Positions 1 through 13,700 are shown, counted from the first letter of the stretch. The stretch is 64,000 bases of DNA from Sordaria brevicollis (GCA_033439795.1 JAUTDP010000011.1:2170001-2234000), one strand, 5' to 3'. Made by a program: numbers and translations. The notes: a model not told the origin generated them from the letters alone.

Positions 1-3000
1 TTCGTAAATAATTTAAGCTTTTAAATTATTTGGTAGTATAACGAATTTATCGAAATGGGTAAGAATTTTATTAGTAATAAGTTAATACCCGTTTTCTTCC
101 CTCCTAATTATATTTCGATAAATCTCTAAGTTTAAATACGTTTTATTTTTAAGTATAAAGCGATTTATTAAGAGGTACCCTTCTAAGCGTTCTTTTTAAT
201 TCCTTTCCCTAACTTCCAAATTAATTTCTATAATCGTTCTTAAAGGTATAATTAACGTAGGAATAATATTAATATTATTAATTATATTATTAAGTTATAT
301 TATATTACTGTCCTTTAAATTCTTAAAAATTTATAAGGTTCGTTAAGCCTTCTATTTAACCTTCTAATTCTTTAAATCCTCCGCCTTCCTTAATAAAGTA
401 TCGGCCGCTCTATTATCCTTTTTTAATTAATACGAAATAACGAAATAATATTAAGATAAAAATTTTATTTATCCTATTTATTGTAAATTTAAAAGCCGTT
501 TAATATTAAACTATTTTAGCGCTTTATTATTTATAAAAATTAAAAAAGGTTCCTATAATTTAATAAATTTTACCCTCTAATATTATAAAGCCTTAATAAT
601 AATTATTAATTCTTTATTGTAAATAAAATAATTATATTTAACGTTATATATAATTTTAAAGTAAAAAGCGACGGGACGCTATTTATCGTTAATTAGTTAG
701 GATAATACCCTTATTACTATACCGTCGGAAATATTTATTTTAATTCGTATTAATCGTTCGTATTTAAAATAGGTTAAGATAAATATAAATAGTAATCTTC
801 CTTTAAATTCGTTAAAAACGGCTTAATAATCTTTATCTTAATTAAATACTTCCCCTTTCTTTATTAAAGCTATTAATAGTTTAATAATCCGGTTATAATC
901 CTTTACGAATTATTGGTAAAAATTACAAAACCTTAAGAAAAATTACACTCCCTATACGTTTATTAAGATTTATTAGTCTTTTATAACCGTAATTTTCTAT
1001 AGGTCGATAAATACTCTATTTATTCTAATAATAAAGCTTAAGAATTTAATTTTTTTAATATAGAATTTGCATTTATTTAAATTTACCTATAATCCAGCCG
1101 CTTCCAATTTTGCTAATACTTTCTTAATATAAATTTTATATTCTTTTAAATTATTCGAAAAAATTAAAATATTATTAATATATACGCTATAAAAATCGTT
1201 AAAGTAATTTATTAGCGTTTTATTAATATAACGCTAAAAAATTAATAGATTATTAATTAACCCAAAGGGTAAAACTTTATATTTATAAGCGTTATATTTC
1301 GTCTAGAATATTATAAGTTCTTTATCGTCGGGGTATATATATATTCGGTAGAAGGCTTATTAGATATTAATTTTCGAAAAGATTTTAATTTAATTAATAC
1401 GGATAATAATTTCGTCGATAAAAGGCAATGGGTATTTATCCTTCCGGGTAATAGCGTTAAATTTCCGATAATTAATATAAAATTTTAATCCTCTATTAAT
1501 TTTAAAGGCGAAGAGAATAAGCGTAATTTATAGCGTAGAATTACTTTCGATAAAACCCTTAATTAAAATTTCGTTTATATACTTTTAATAAATTTCTAAT
1601 TTATTAACCGATATTTTATATAGTAAATTATAATTTAAATCTTCCGGCTTTACGCTATTTATTAATTCGATTTTATAATTACTAGCCCGATAATTTAGTA
1701 GGGTATCCAATTCCTTCTTATTAAATATATTAAAAAATTAATATATATATTCGAAAACTTCCTTTTTAATTCTTTTTCGAAGCTCCTCCTTATCCTCCGT
1801 TAGAACCCGTCTTTTCCGATCGTTAATAAATCGGTTAAATTTATAAAGATTAATTACTCTTATATATTCTTATTTAATAAATATAAAGAAGGTATCGGCG
1901 TTAATAATTATAAGGTTATTATAATATTTATACTATTTTATACCGTTGCGTTTTAATCGGTATTAATTTCGCGAATCTTTATTCTAATAAGGATTATTTT
2001 TTCGTTCGGCTTTGAATATTTTAATATATTCCCGTCGCGTAGGTATTATATCCTCCTCTTCTCGTAGCGCGTATTAATTTAATAATTACCGCTCTATTTT
2101 TATTAAATTTTCGTTTTCCCTACGTCGGATAAAGCGTTCCTTTAATTCTTCGAATAATTTAATTAGCCGGCCGGGTTTCGCGGACGGTAAAGGTTTAATA
2201 TTTTTAATAATCGTTTCGAATTTATAAATATATTTATTAAAAGCGGATAACGTTATAATTATTTTATCGAAAATAAATTTAACGTTAACGATATTAATTA
2301 AAACCTTATATTTTTTTAATTAATACTTTCCTAAAATAACGTTATAGCTAAAATTAATAATAATTATTACTTTTTTATCGAATTTTTACCCTTAAATTTC
2401 GATAATACCCTTTAAATATTAATCGATCGTCTTACTATATTATCCGGTATACCCGCTTATAATATAGGGTTAGAAACCGTACAATTCTTCTACTCCTTAT
2501 TTTATTATATTATTTACGAAATCCTTATTTATAAAAATATTACTATTTACTCCCGAATTAATAAATATATTATTCGTAAATAAAATTCTTTTATTATTAT
2601 TTACTATAATATAGGATATAATTAAAGTTAGCCTACTTAAATAATTTTTTAAAAATCCCTTATTTATTTTTATTTTCTCCGGTAGTACTTCTTTTAAATT
2701 CTTTTTAAAATAAATACTTATTAATTTAATCCCTAGGAGGGAATTTAATATTTTTAGGGTAATTAATTTTCCGTTTTATCGGCCGGTTTATCGTCCTCTT
2801 TATTTTTATAATTATAATAATCGACGAATTTATTAATACGGTTAAAATTACCGCTACGGCGGTTAAAATAATCGTAGAAACGATATCCAATTTTTTTATA
2901 TACAAAATACTTATTCTCTTCGAATAATTTATAAACTTCCTTACGGCTTATATCGAGGGCGCGTCGGAAATTACTTCGGTTATTATTATTAATATTAATA

Positions 3001-5309
3001 CTATTATTAATAGTATTACTAAAATTTTTATTAAAATTATTAAAACCCTTAACTTTATTAAACGAATTCGTAATAAAAAAGGAAAAGGTATTTTTATCTT
3101 TATTTTTATTATCTTTTTTAACTTTATTATTTTAGAAAATGTATTAATTAATTTCGACCGCTTTTTTAATTATTAAAACGTATTAATTAAACGTAATATC
3201 CCCCTACTTATATCTTTAAAAGAGGGTATTTTAGATATTACCGGGAAATTTCTAATTAAATTCCTATTTTTATAAATTAAGAGGGCGGCTATATTCTCCG
3301 GCTAAATATACGAATTTATTACGGAATTCTTAAAAGTCTCCGCTTATTTCGAATTTTAAATCGTTAAATTCGTAAATAGCTTTTTCCTTTCGATTATAAT
3401 TATAGTATTTAGCGCGTAAATAAGCGAGTAATTCGTTAAAAATTTTAATATTATAAGGTTTATCGGCGAAATAAAATTTAAAATCCTAAATAGCTTTACC
3501 GGCGGTACGGTTTTTAATATATATTTTCTTAATTTCGTTATTAGAAAAGTAATCGGCGTTAAATTTGAATTTATTAAAGATATAGCGGTATTAAATATTA
3601 AAAATAATAATATTTTTATCTTTTTCGTTATAAAAGTAGGGTAAATCCTTTTTTTTAATTAATAAACGTTTACGGCTAGCGGTAGAGAAATTGGTAATAA
3701 GTATTTCTTTATAACGTTTTTTATTATTATTATCTTTATTATAATCGGTACGGTTATAATATTTAAAATTCTCGGGGGTTAAGAAAGCGACCTTTTTCTT
3801 TTAAAAATTAATATTCTCTTTACGGAGGTCGATATTTTCTTTAATTAAAGCGGCAACTATAATATATAAATCGGTAACATCCTTATTTCGAATAGTAATA
3901 ACTCTTCCCAATTCCTCTATTTATATTTTTATAATTATTAAATTATTATTAATTTTAGCGAATTCTTTATTTTTTTTAATTAAATCCCAACGGGCCTTAT
4001 TCTATTTAATAAAGAAACGAAAGTAAGAAGAATAATTTTTAATAAAAGAATTATCCTTCTATTTGTATAGAATACTTTAAATATTAATACCTTTACGGTC
4101 CGCGCAACCGTCGTTAAATGGGGTATTATTTTCGTCGTTAAATAAATCGTTATAATAATTTTCGCCAAACGGGGTATTATTTTATTTAATAAAAGTTAAG
4201 CGTAATTTAGCAATTTTATTGTAGAGCTCGATATTCTTTTTACGTAATACGGAATTTTCGTAGCGTAAACGGGCAATATTTTCGAAATCCTCTTTATTAT
4301 CGGAATTGGGATCTTTTCTACGGCTATCTTTAAATTATTTAAATAGGAAATTATTCTCTCTAATATTTTTCCTAAATTCCTTACGGAGGTTATTATTTTC
4401 GATTTTAATACCTTTCTAATATTTAAATAAATCGGCGGCGTAATTATATAAAATCCTTAAATTAATATTCAAATTAATAATAATAATTTAATAATTACGC
4501 TATTAAAATAGAATAACTTCGGCTAAAATAGTACGGATTTTAATTTTTTAAAATAAAGTTTATATACCCTCTTTATTTTAAATAGTACGGAATTACTTAA
4601 AATCTATTAATATCGTATTATCTTCGGCTTCGTTCTAATATTCTAAATTAATAATTATTAAAAGTTTAAAAGCGAAAGATAAGTATTTATTATTTTATTA
4701 AATATAATATTTAACAATTATATTTATTTTCATATATAAGAAGTTAATTAAATTATCTATATTAAACGTATAATAAATATCGGAAATTTAATTAATAATT
4801 TCCTAATTAAAGAACGCGTAGGCTTTATTAATATTTTTTAATATATTGTAAGCTTTTAAATTAGATTTATTAAGGCTATAAAATTGGGTATTCTATTTTT
4901 CTTTAAAGGAGGCGCTAATTATAATAATATTAAACGAACGACATTTAAAGGTATCGTTTTATTAAATAATAATATTAAAAATAATAAACATTTTAGCAAT
5001 ATTAAATTTAATTTATTCGAAGGCGAACTTATTAAATAGGTTCTTCTTCTAAACTTTATTAGTTTAAACGCTCTTAATAATAATTATTTTAAATTAGGCG
5101 GATTTAATTATAATTTTTTCGTCGGGGGTATACGCTATTATAATTAATTGCGATAATATATTATAGCGATTTCTTTAATTAGTAAATAAATTAAAATATT
5201 TAAATACCTCCCTAATATATTAAAATTAATTTTGTAATTATTACGAGCGACGTAATTACGAGAGATAAATTTAATACGTTAATTTTAGGTCTATAAAAGA
5301 ATTATAAAA
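1..5309 (-). mobile_element. Degenerate Ty3/gypsy LTR retrotransposon (gag-pol), RIP-inactivated
   Basis: Read on the minus strand, the parts of a gypsy polyprotein appear in order. Near 2861-2921 is a CCHC zinc knuckle whose Cys and His codons have become Tyr (YFVYKKIGYRFYDY). At about 2522-2575 is an aspartic protease with D-S-G-A changed to N-S-G-V. At about 1081-1320 is reverse transcriptase, with KVLPFG, then RYINKTLINYF, then the catalytic Y-x-D-D seen as YINNILIFS. At about 650-745 is RNase H (SDGIVIRVLS, then RPVAFY). The order gag-PR-RT-RH is that of Ty3/gypsy, not Copia, elements. CAG/CAA codons have become stops (for example after AAGL near 1090), and the catalytic Asp pair is now Asn-Asn, so it is dead. 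The gag-like part should occupy about 2930-5250. Integrase would lie beyond the left window edge or is unreadable. The 5' LTR should lie to the right, near 5310-5481. Confidence 0.9.
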
Positions 5310-5481
5310 TGAAGAAAAAAAGAAGAAACGGGCAAAGGGCGCGCCCCGCGCCAGGGTTTTATACCTGGGCGGGAGCGACACGCTATCACGTACGCGGGTA
5401 CGGTCAACCTTTATTAAGTAACCGCCCAAGTGACAATCGGATTAGGTGCTGTCGAGTGCCCTATCCGCCAGCGCCGTGACA
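5310..5481 (-). mobile_element. GC-rich LTR-like island, not RIP-mutated
   Basis: A 172-bp island of normal or high GC begins with TG and ends with CA, the terminal dinucleotides of LTRs. On the minus strand it starts TGTCACGGCG and carries a clean TATA box, TATAAAA at 5357-5363, inside a GC-rich context. It adjoins the 5' side of the gypsy gag-pol remnant, where a 5' LTR promoter is expected. Unlike its surroundings it keeps many CpA and TpG dinucleotides. It could be the spared U3/promoter part of that element's LTR, or a younger solo LTR. A convincing target-site duplication was not found: TAAAA occurs on both sides but is offset by 2 bp on the right. The exact ends are therefore provisional. 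Confidence 0.55.
5357..5363 (-). promoter_or_regulatory. TATA box in LTR-like island
   Basis: The minus-strand sequence TATAAAA sits in a symmetric GC-rich setting (CCAGG before it, CCTGG after it). It lies upstream of the gag-pol remnant on the same strand, as in an LTR U3 promoter. Assigned by motif and position only. Confidence 0.5.
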
Positions 5482-8439
5482 GGTAAAAGGTAATTAAAAT
5501 AAATATTGGCAATATATTATCCCAATTTATCGTATTATTAATTTTTTCGTTCGTAATTTTCTATAAAATTATTTAATAAAACGCTTTAATACTAAATAAG
5601 TAATATTAATCGTTAAATTTATAATTATAAATAATTATTATATAATAATTAAATATTTATTTATTATTATAAATTAGGTATAATAGGCAAAATTTACCGC
5701 TTATCCGCAATTCCTATCCGTAAATTCTATCCCGAAATTCCTACCTTAATAATTAATAAAATAAAATAAGAATTATATAATACGTAAAATTTATTTACTA
5801 TTTACTTCTCTATATTATAATTTAAATATATTATAATTTAATAACTTTTATCCGAAGAATATACGTAATTATTATTTTAATAAAATAGGAAAGTAATTTA
5901 ACCGTTACCTTATTATCCTTTTTATTTATTATAAAATTATATCCATAACCGCAAACCTAAATATATTCTTCTAATTCTAAATAAAATTTCCTATTATTAT
6001 TTAGTAAATTAATTGTATATTACGTAATAAAATTACATTATTAGGCGATATAAACTACTAAATAAATAGCGGTATTAAAAACCTTTTCCTACCTAATAAT
6101 ATATACTTCTTAAATCGGCCTTTTATTAATATTATTAATATACTATTCATCCTTTAAATATTAGATAACGATATAAAATTTTTAAGCTATTTTAGCTTTT
6201 TTATTGTATTTAACCTTTTAAAGAATAAATTTATATATTAAGGACTAAAAAATAATTTTATCCCTTATTAATTTAATTTTAATTTCCTATAATTCTTTAA
6301 TCGGAAAATTAATAGTAATAATATTTAAAACGTCCTTTAAATTAGCCGGAATAATAAAAAGTATATTTTTTATTTATTTAATACAATCCGTTATCGAAAT
6401 ACGTTCGGTATAAATATTATTAAAAGAATTATTAACCGGTATATTAAATATAGCGACGTTATTACTTTTAATATTAATTATTACGTTTATTAGAGAAACA
6501 ATAATAATTACTTCTCCGTCGTTAATATTATTTATATTCGGGGATCCGATAATTATCGTTCTATCGGGAATAATCGCTTACTTAGGATTACCCTCGTCCC
6601 CGTAAAATATTATTTTAATTATAATATTATTAATTATTTTATTGCGAATAATCGTTTATTTAAAATTGCCTTCGTCTTTACGAAATATTATTCTAATTAT
6701 AATATTATTAATCGTTCTATTAGGAATAATCGTTTATTTAGGGTTACTTTCGTCCCTATAAAATATTATTCTAATTATAATATTATTAATCGTTTTATTA
6801 AGAATAATCGTTTATTTAGGGTTACCCTCGTCCTTATAAAATATTATTCTAATTATAATAATATTGGTAAATTATATTAAATCCGCTTTATTAAAGTTTA
6901 AGTACGATTTTATAATTTAAACGTATTATTCGGTATTATTTAATAGTTTAGGGCATCGTTTTTTTAACGCTTTTATAAATTAATCGCGGCCAATTTAAAA
7001 GATACGCAATTCGGCCTTAACGATATAAAATCGTTAATTAATATTATTAATATTAAAAGTATTTTAATTTATAATTATATCCTTTAATACGTAAATTTAT
7101 TTAAAAGCCTACAGAAGGATTTTTATATATTTAGATTAAGAATTTTCTAAAATAATTTTACCTTTTAAATTATTAAATTTATCTTCGCTTTAAATTTTAT
7201 AAATATATATAAGCGTAAAATAAATTTTCTAAACGTTAAAATACTTATTAACGAATCCCTATTCGAAAAACTCTATACGTTTAAATGCTTAAATAAGGAT
7301 ATTATCCGGAACGAAATTACTAATTTTATTATTAATAGCCTATTCGGAAAGTTCTATCGCTATAAAGTCTACGGGGTTTATAATTATAATAGCCTTTACG
7401 CGGTCGAAATATATTTTTATCGTTAATTTGAAATAAGGATTAAAATTATTATCGTTATTTTTTATATTAAATAATATAGGGGTTATAATTATATCCGGAG
7501 TATTATTAACCTTATAACGTTTAATATTACCCCCCTTTTAAATAGAATTAAGGGATTTCGCCCGTTTTATTATAACCGAACTAATAATAACCTAAAGCGG
7601 CGTAGGGGAATCTTCTTTAATATTTATTAATTAAAAATTTTTAAAAACCTTTTATACGTACGTAAATTATTTAACGGTCTTTTTTAATAATAATATATTA
7701 AATTATTTTTTAATAAAATTAATTATAATCTTTTTTATTTTAATATTTAATTCCTCTAATATAAATTCGGCCTTCGGTTTATAGCTTTCCGTATTAAAGG
7801 TTATATCCTATTTATTAAAGAGCGAAATTCTATTTATTTCCTTAACGTATTTTATAATATTTAATTTCGAATTATTAATAGCGGGCTTCGAAAACCTATT
7901 TAATAATTCGTAAACGTAAATTTTCATTTACTTTAAAGCGCCCTAAATATTTTTTACTTATTTAAATCTTCGATCGCTATTAGCGAAATATAATTTAATT
8001 AAAGGGAAGGCCCCTTTTAACCGAATTTAATTAATTTTATTAATATTCTTATTTTTAATAATAATTATAATAAATAATAATACCTTCGAATAGAAATTAC
8101 CTATCGTACGTATTCGAGGCGAAAAATAATTATTAATATTTTAAGGGGTTTCGGTAATTTAAGTAAAACGATTAAAATCCTATAATAATTAATATTTTAT
8201 AACTTTATAACCTATTAACGTTTTAAAATACTATCCTATTTCGGCCGGGATACTTTTAGCCGTTAAATTAAAATTAAGTATAAGTTCATAAATTTATTAA
8301 CCAAATTATCAATAAATATTATTATAATTAGAATATAGAATCGTTATTATAATTATAATATAAAAATAATTTACTTTACGTAGGATCCTTTCTTTAATCC
8401 AATTATAAATTATATTATATATAATAAATAACTACTACT
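5482..8439. other. Unidentified RIP-mutated DNA with one tandem repeat
   Basis: Very A+T rich, with no usable reading frame. A plus-strand stretch near 7230-7410 reads through many codons without a stop and contains SLFGKFYRYKVYGVY-like sequence, so it probably descends from a coding region, but I could not assign a family. The 78-bp tandem array at about 6555-6862 is listed separately. No RNA gene or promoter could be recognised. Confidence 0.6.
6555..6862. repeat. 78-bp tandem repeat, about 3.5-4 copies
   Basis: The word AAATATTATT recurs at 6605, 6683, 6761 and 6839, exactly 78 bp apart, and each copy contains AATCGTTTATTTA or a close variant. An earlier partial copy covers about 6555-6604. 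Copies differ mainly by C/T and G/A changes, as expected when RIP acts on an existing array. Because 78 is a multiple of three, the array may once have encoded a 26-residue protein repeat. On the minus strand the units read YRDESNPK...IIPNRTINNII, interrupted by stops. Confidence 0.85.
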
Positions 8440-10700
8440 CTACGATATTTTACTATCCGATTTTATAAAGGCGGCCTATATATTAGAGTATTGTATTAAT
8501 ATTCTAAACGAAATTTAAATTAATACCGATATAACATTAATAATATAAATTTAAATTTATGGCGTTAATAATAAAATTAAAGATTAAAACGTATAAATAT
8601 TATCCCGGCTAATTCTATTTAATAATAATTTTATTATATTAAATATACGTTTAATTATTATAAATTATTTCAATTCTTAACCTAACCTTTTAGAAGAATA
8701 CTTATAATATCCTATATTATTATTAATATATAATTAAATTTTATTTTAATTAAAATATAAAGTTGTAATTTTAATTATAATTAAAACGAAAGGATTTATA
8801 TTTAAAATTAAAGCGAATTTACTACTATAAAAACGCGCTTCTTCTCTACGTAAACTATAATACATTTAATTATTATTTAAACGAATAAAAATAATTCTAA
8901 GAGTGTTTATTTTAATATTTAAGCCCTATTTATATATAACGTAAAAGATATATTCTCTATTAAATTAACGAACGTATATAATAAATTACCGTCGATATTA
9001 AATTTAATAAATTTATTAATAATATCGATTTTTAAATGGGTTTCTTATATATATAATTACGAATTAAAGTAATTAAACTTTTAATACTTCTTCTTTTAAA
9101 ACTTTTTAAAAGAATATACGTAATTAATTATAAATTACCCCCCTATAATAAAATTGTAGAATAATATCCTTAACCCCTTAATATTTTATATTAAGAATTG
9201 GCCTAAATAAATTAAAATTATATTAAGGGCGATTCGCTTATTATTCCTTTAATAATAAAGGGGTTAATATTTTCAACTTTAAAATTATAAAAATCTATAA
9301 AAATATCCTTAATAATTTTATCGGTAATTAATTATACCTCTTCTTTTTTCAATTTATATTCGAAATAAATGAAATATACCTTTATAATAAAGATATCGGC
9401 GGATAAATATATCGTTATACCGTTAAAGAGGCGTATAAAGGTCGTTATCCCCCGATTAATAATTACTACCCTAATATAATTTATAATTTAAATAAATAAA
9501 TTAGCCGTAACCCTATTAGAATTTATTATTAAAATAATTTATTAAATACCCGAGTAAAGAAATTATTATTTATAACCCTGTTTAATTTTAATCTCTTAAA
9601 GGGTATCCTTAATAATTTATAATATCCTTATTTAAATAATATTATTGGGATTATTATCGTAAGAACTAATATATTCGCAATTATCTACTAATTTTATAAT
9701 TAATTTATATTTAGCTAAGAATTTGAAAACGCCCTTTAAATATAATTCCTAAATTAAATTAATAAATAATAAAATATCCCCGAAACGATTTAATATAAAG
9801 GTCGTAAAATATAATAAATGGATTAAGGTAAATAATACTTTAACTACTTTAATAATCGTAGAATTAATATTCTTCGCAAATTAAACCTCGTCGATAATAA
9901 TATTCTAGAATTTAACGTTTTTAATCGTTATAATACTAATTCTAATAACCCGTATAGTATATATCTTTTTAAATTTATAAAATATTAATATATTATACTT
10001 ATTATTCTTATTATAATAAAAATAAGAATTCTAATTAAAATAAAAATTTACTAATTTTAAATATTTAAAAAATTACCTTCGGGGTTAACGCTACCCTTTA
10101 ATTCTCTAACCTCTTCCTCGGTTATATTTATAATACTAGCTAAGTTATTATTTTCATTATTTAATTATTTATCGTCTATTTTATCGTTATTTTCGTTGGA
10201 TTAACCGGGTTCCTTTAATTATTTACCGCTTATATTAACCTCTATATACCCCTTTACACTAATATAAAATAAATTATAATTTTTAAGGGTATTACGTTTC
10301 GGAATAAATTTCTTATCTTTAATTACTTACCGTTTAATAACGGTAAAGGCCGTAATTAAAATAATAATTTTAATTATTATAAAATTTCTTCTTTTCTCTA
10401 TATATTCCTATATTAAATTATTAAATCCTAATATAATTAATATACACGCCCTTTTTATATTAATTTTAAATACTTAACCGGAATTTTAATACTAAACCTA
10501 AATCTCCAAATCATTAAACGTCTAATAGAATTTAATAAACGTTTAAAGTATTAAAGACGGCGGGAATATAATAAAATTCGGGTAAACCTTAATTAATTTC
10601 CCTTATTCGTAATCGGATTTAAATTGTAAATATTATATTAAAAGTACCGTACTATGAATCAACGTTTTCCCCGTACCAATTTCATTTATAAATATAACGC
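8440..10700 (-). pseudogene. RIP-inactivated SNF2-family helicase/ATPase
   Basis: The minus strand shows SNF2-type motifs in order and at plausible spacing. Motif I is at about 10659-10698 (FINEIGTGKTL, from an expected DEMGTGKT). Motif Ia is at about 10545-10590 (NFIIFPPSLIL, compare the family's PTLIVVPPSL). Motif II is at about 9870-9910 (IIIDEV*FAKN, from IIIDEAHxAKN), with a motif III-like TTFILNRFGD following near 9800-9830. Motif VI is at about 8440-8480 (YIGRLYKIG*, from QxxGRxyRIGQ). Several Gln codons are now stops. The I-to-VI spacing of about 2.2 kb fits a SNF2 ATPase core of roughly 750 residues. N- and C-terminal limits are not visible. It may be a duplicated host gene hit by RIP, or cargo of a transposon. 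RecQ and retroviral-type helicases do not have this motif II/VI combination. Confidence 0.75.
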
Positions 10701-13700
10701 TATAAAAAGGAGAATTTAATAATTTATAAATAATATAAATATTTATTAGAGGTTAATATTAATTTAATATTATTATAATTAAAGTAATTAAATTAATTAT
10801 AATTAAAATAAAATAAATTTACTAGTAATTTAATAAATAAAAAGATTATATTTCTCTTTTTTATTTATATCCTAATTCGCCTAATTATATTTACCCTTAT
10901 ATAATAAATAATTAAACGTAGGAAGCGAATTCTCTTCTTTACTATCGTAATTAACGATAATCTTACTAATAATATAGGTACTACTAATAATAAACTCAAC
11001 GTCGGAAAAGTATTTCTAGTAGGTAATATTTAGTAATTAAATTTTTAATATACGTAAAACTTTAAATCTCCGTTTATACTTTAGCGTAAATTTTATCCTA
11101 ATTATTTCTATTATTTTATATAATTTGCGTAATCTAATCGATTATTTTAAATATATTAAAGAGAAAGCGTAAAATATTTTCCTTTCCGTAAAAAAAAGGA
11201 AATTCCTTAAAATTTATTCTAAATTCGACGATTCTCTCTTTACCTTAAATTTCTCTTAGTACTAATATAAAATAATTAAAGGTATTATAATTAAAGGTAG
11301 GGGCCGGATTATTACTATATTTTAATTAACTTAATTTAATTATAATATTTTTAATTGCGGCGTTATATTTAATATTCAATAAATTATATAATAAAATATA
11401 AGAGGTTATATAAATATAATAGTTATAAATCCATCTAAATTAATCGTTAATAAAATTATACTTTTAAATATCGTTATCTATAAAGGGCTTGAAAATTTAA
11501 CCGCATTTATTAAAACTTTCTACGTAATTCCTTAATTATATACCGATTAAAATAATCGTATTATAAATATTTCTTATAATATCGTTTATTAATATAAAAA
11601 TCGTCGATAAATAACCCGGGAATATAAATAAGCCCGCTACCTCCGTAGTTTTACCCCTTATAGGATAAGAAGGATTAAATATAATATAACCGTCCTTTCG
11701 TTTAACAAAAAATAAGAATATTTACTAAATATAAAACTAATCGTCTATATAATACCCGTTATATATATAAAAATACGAATCGTCCCGTTTTATAAAATAA
11801 GGGTTTTTAAAATATTAAAGGCCGGTTCTAATTGTACGTAGTACAATATATAATATAATAATAATTATTCCGGGGATATAAATATTGTCTATAAATATAC
11901 CCTATATAAGTTTAATAAAATCGCTATTACGTATAGCGATTACCTATATAAGTAAATCGTTTATAGAAATTCTCTTAACTATATGTATTATATTACTAAT
12001 TTACGAGTTAATAAAATTCGATAGCGCTGTATTATATAGGGTAATATAACCTAAGAAGGTTATATTTATTTAATTTTTCTTGTTATTAAAGGTTTTAAAA
12101 TTAATTAAAGGTCTAAATTAATCGGCAATTAGCGGATATTAATATATATTTATAAATACGTTCGTAAATTAAATAAATTGCTATATATTATTCTAATTAA
12201 AATAATATAAATAGGGTTTTATATAATAGGTTCGAAATAATAGGTTATTATTATAATTAGAATTATATTTATTAATTTTCATTAAAATAATATTTCCTAA
12301 AATATTAAATAAATAATTACGTTTTATTTTAATAAAAATAAACTAAATTGGAATTCGATTTAACAAAATTAGAATTATTATTATTATAATTGGAATTAAA
12401 AATTATAATTCTAATTATAATAATATCTACCTAAAACGAAAAATAGGAATATTTATAATTATAATTTATATAATTATATATTATATTTAACGATTTATAT
12501 CCCGTTATAAAAACGGCTTTTTACTTCTATAGCGTTAAAATTATATTCATTTTATACGCTAAAATCTATCTATTTAGCATCCCCTTATAAATTTTTTCTA
12601 TATCGGATAATTTGCCTTTTAGAAGAATAAGGTCCCGGTTAATAAAAACGTAATTTAAATCTTTATATTATTTAAGCATCGATAATTAAAAGGTTCTATA
12701 AATATAATTTAAATTATAATACCCGGTATAATTTAAATACCTATTCCTAATTAATATCGCTTTAAGGTTAATAATATTCTACTCCGAATATATTTCTAAA
12801 TTATAATACTATTCGAGGGGGGGTACTATAATTTTTATAATTTTTTTATATTGTAAATATCGCCGATAAACGGAACTTAATCGGTATTAAAGTTTTCGAT
12901 AAAGGTTACCCTCTATAATCCCGCCTTCGTACTATTTTTTAAAAATATAATTACTATGGGCGAAAGTAATAATTATTATTATAATTCGAATAAAATAATA
13001 ATTATTATTATAATTAAAGTAAAGTAATAATTATTATTATAATTAGAATAAATTATTCGAATATAATAATAAATTAAAGAGGAAATAACGATTAAAAAAA
13101 GAGAGGTTAAAGAGGAGAAGATTATAAAAGGAAGGCTCGAAGGAAGAAGGGTATAAAAAGTAATTCTTATAAACGTACTAATTCTAATTAGGATAACGCT
13201 AATTGTAATTTATAATAAATTTTTAATAACGTTAATTATAACCGGGAATAAATCCTATCGCTAATTAATCTATCCAATTAAAACAAAAACGGACAAAGAA
13301 ACGAATAATAGTAATTAATAAATAAAATAAAATAAACGAAATCCTAAATTAAAAAAGTATATAACGGCTAATAAACGATATATATTAAATAAAAATTAAA
13401 ATTTTAATTAATTACTACCAATTATAATAAATAGATTATTTAACTATTAAGTAATTTATTAATATTAATCGATTTTAATTAAAGTAATATCTATTAATTA
13501 TTTTAATAAAATTTACCGCTATAAATATTTAAACGAATTATAATAATTATAATAAAATACGAAGCGTATAACTATAATATTTATAATATATAATACTTAT
13601 ATAAAGATATATTACCGGTAGAGCGGTTCGTAGGTTTTACCGTAGCGGGGCTTATAAAAATTATTGTATTAAACCGCAAACGGTCTAAACCGGTTATTAA

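Noticed and set aside
5310..5481. 5S rRNA or tRNA gene as explanation for the GC island
   Set aside because: No 5S internal control region or tRNA fold. A TATA box and TG...CA ends point to an LTR instead.
8440..10700. RecQ/telomere-linked helicase
   Set aside because: Motif II (IIIDE..FAKN), the FPPSLI motif and RLYKIG fit SNF2 ATPases rather than RecQ, and no telomeric repeats are present.
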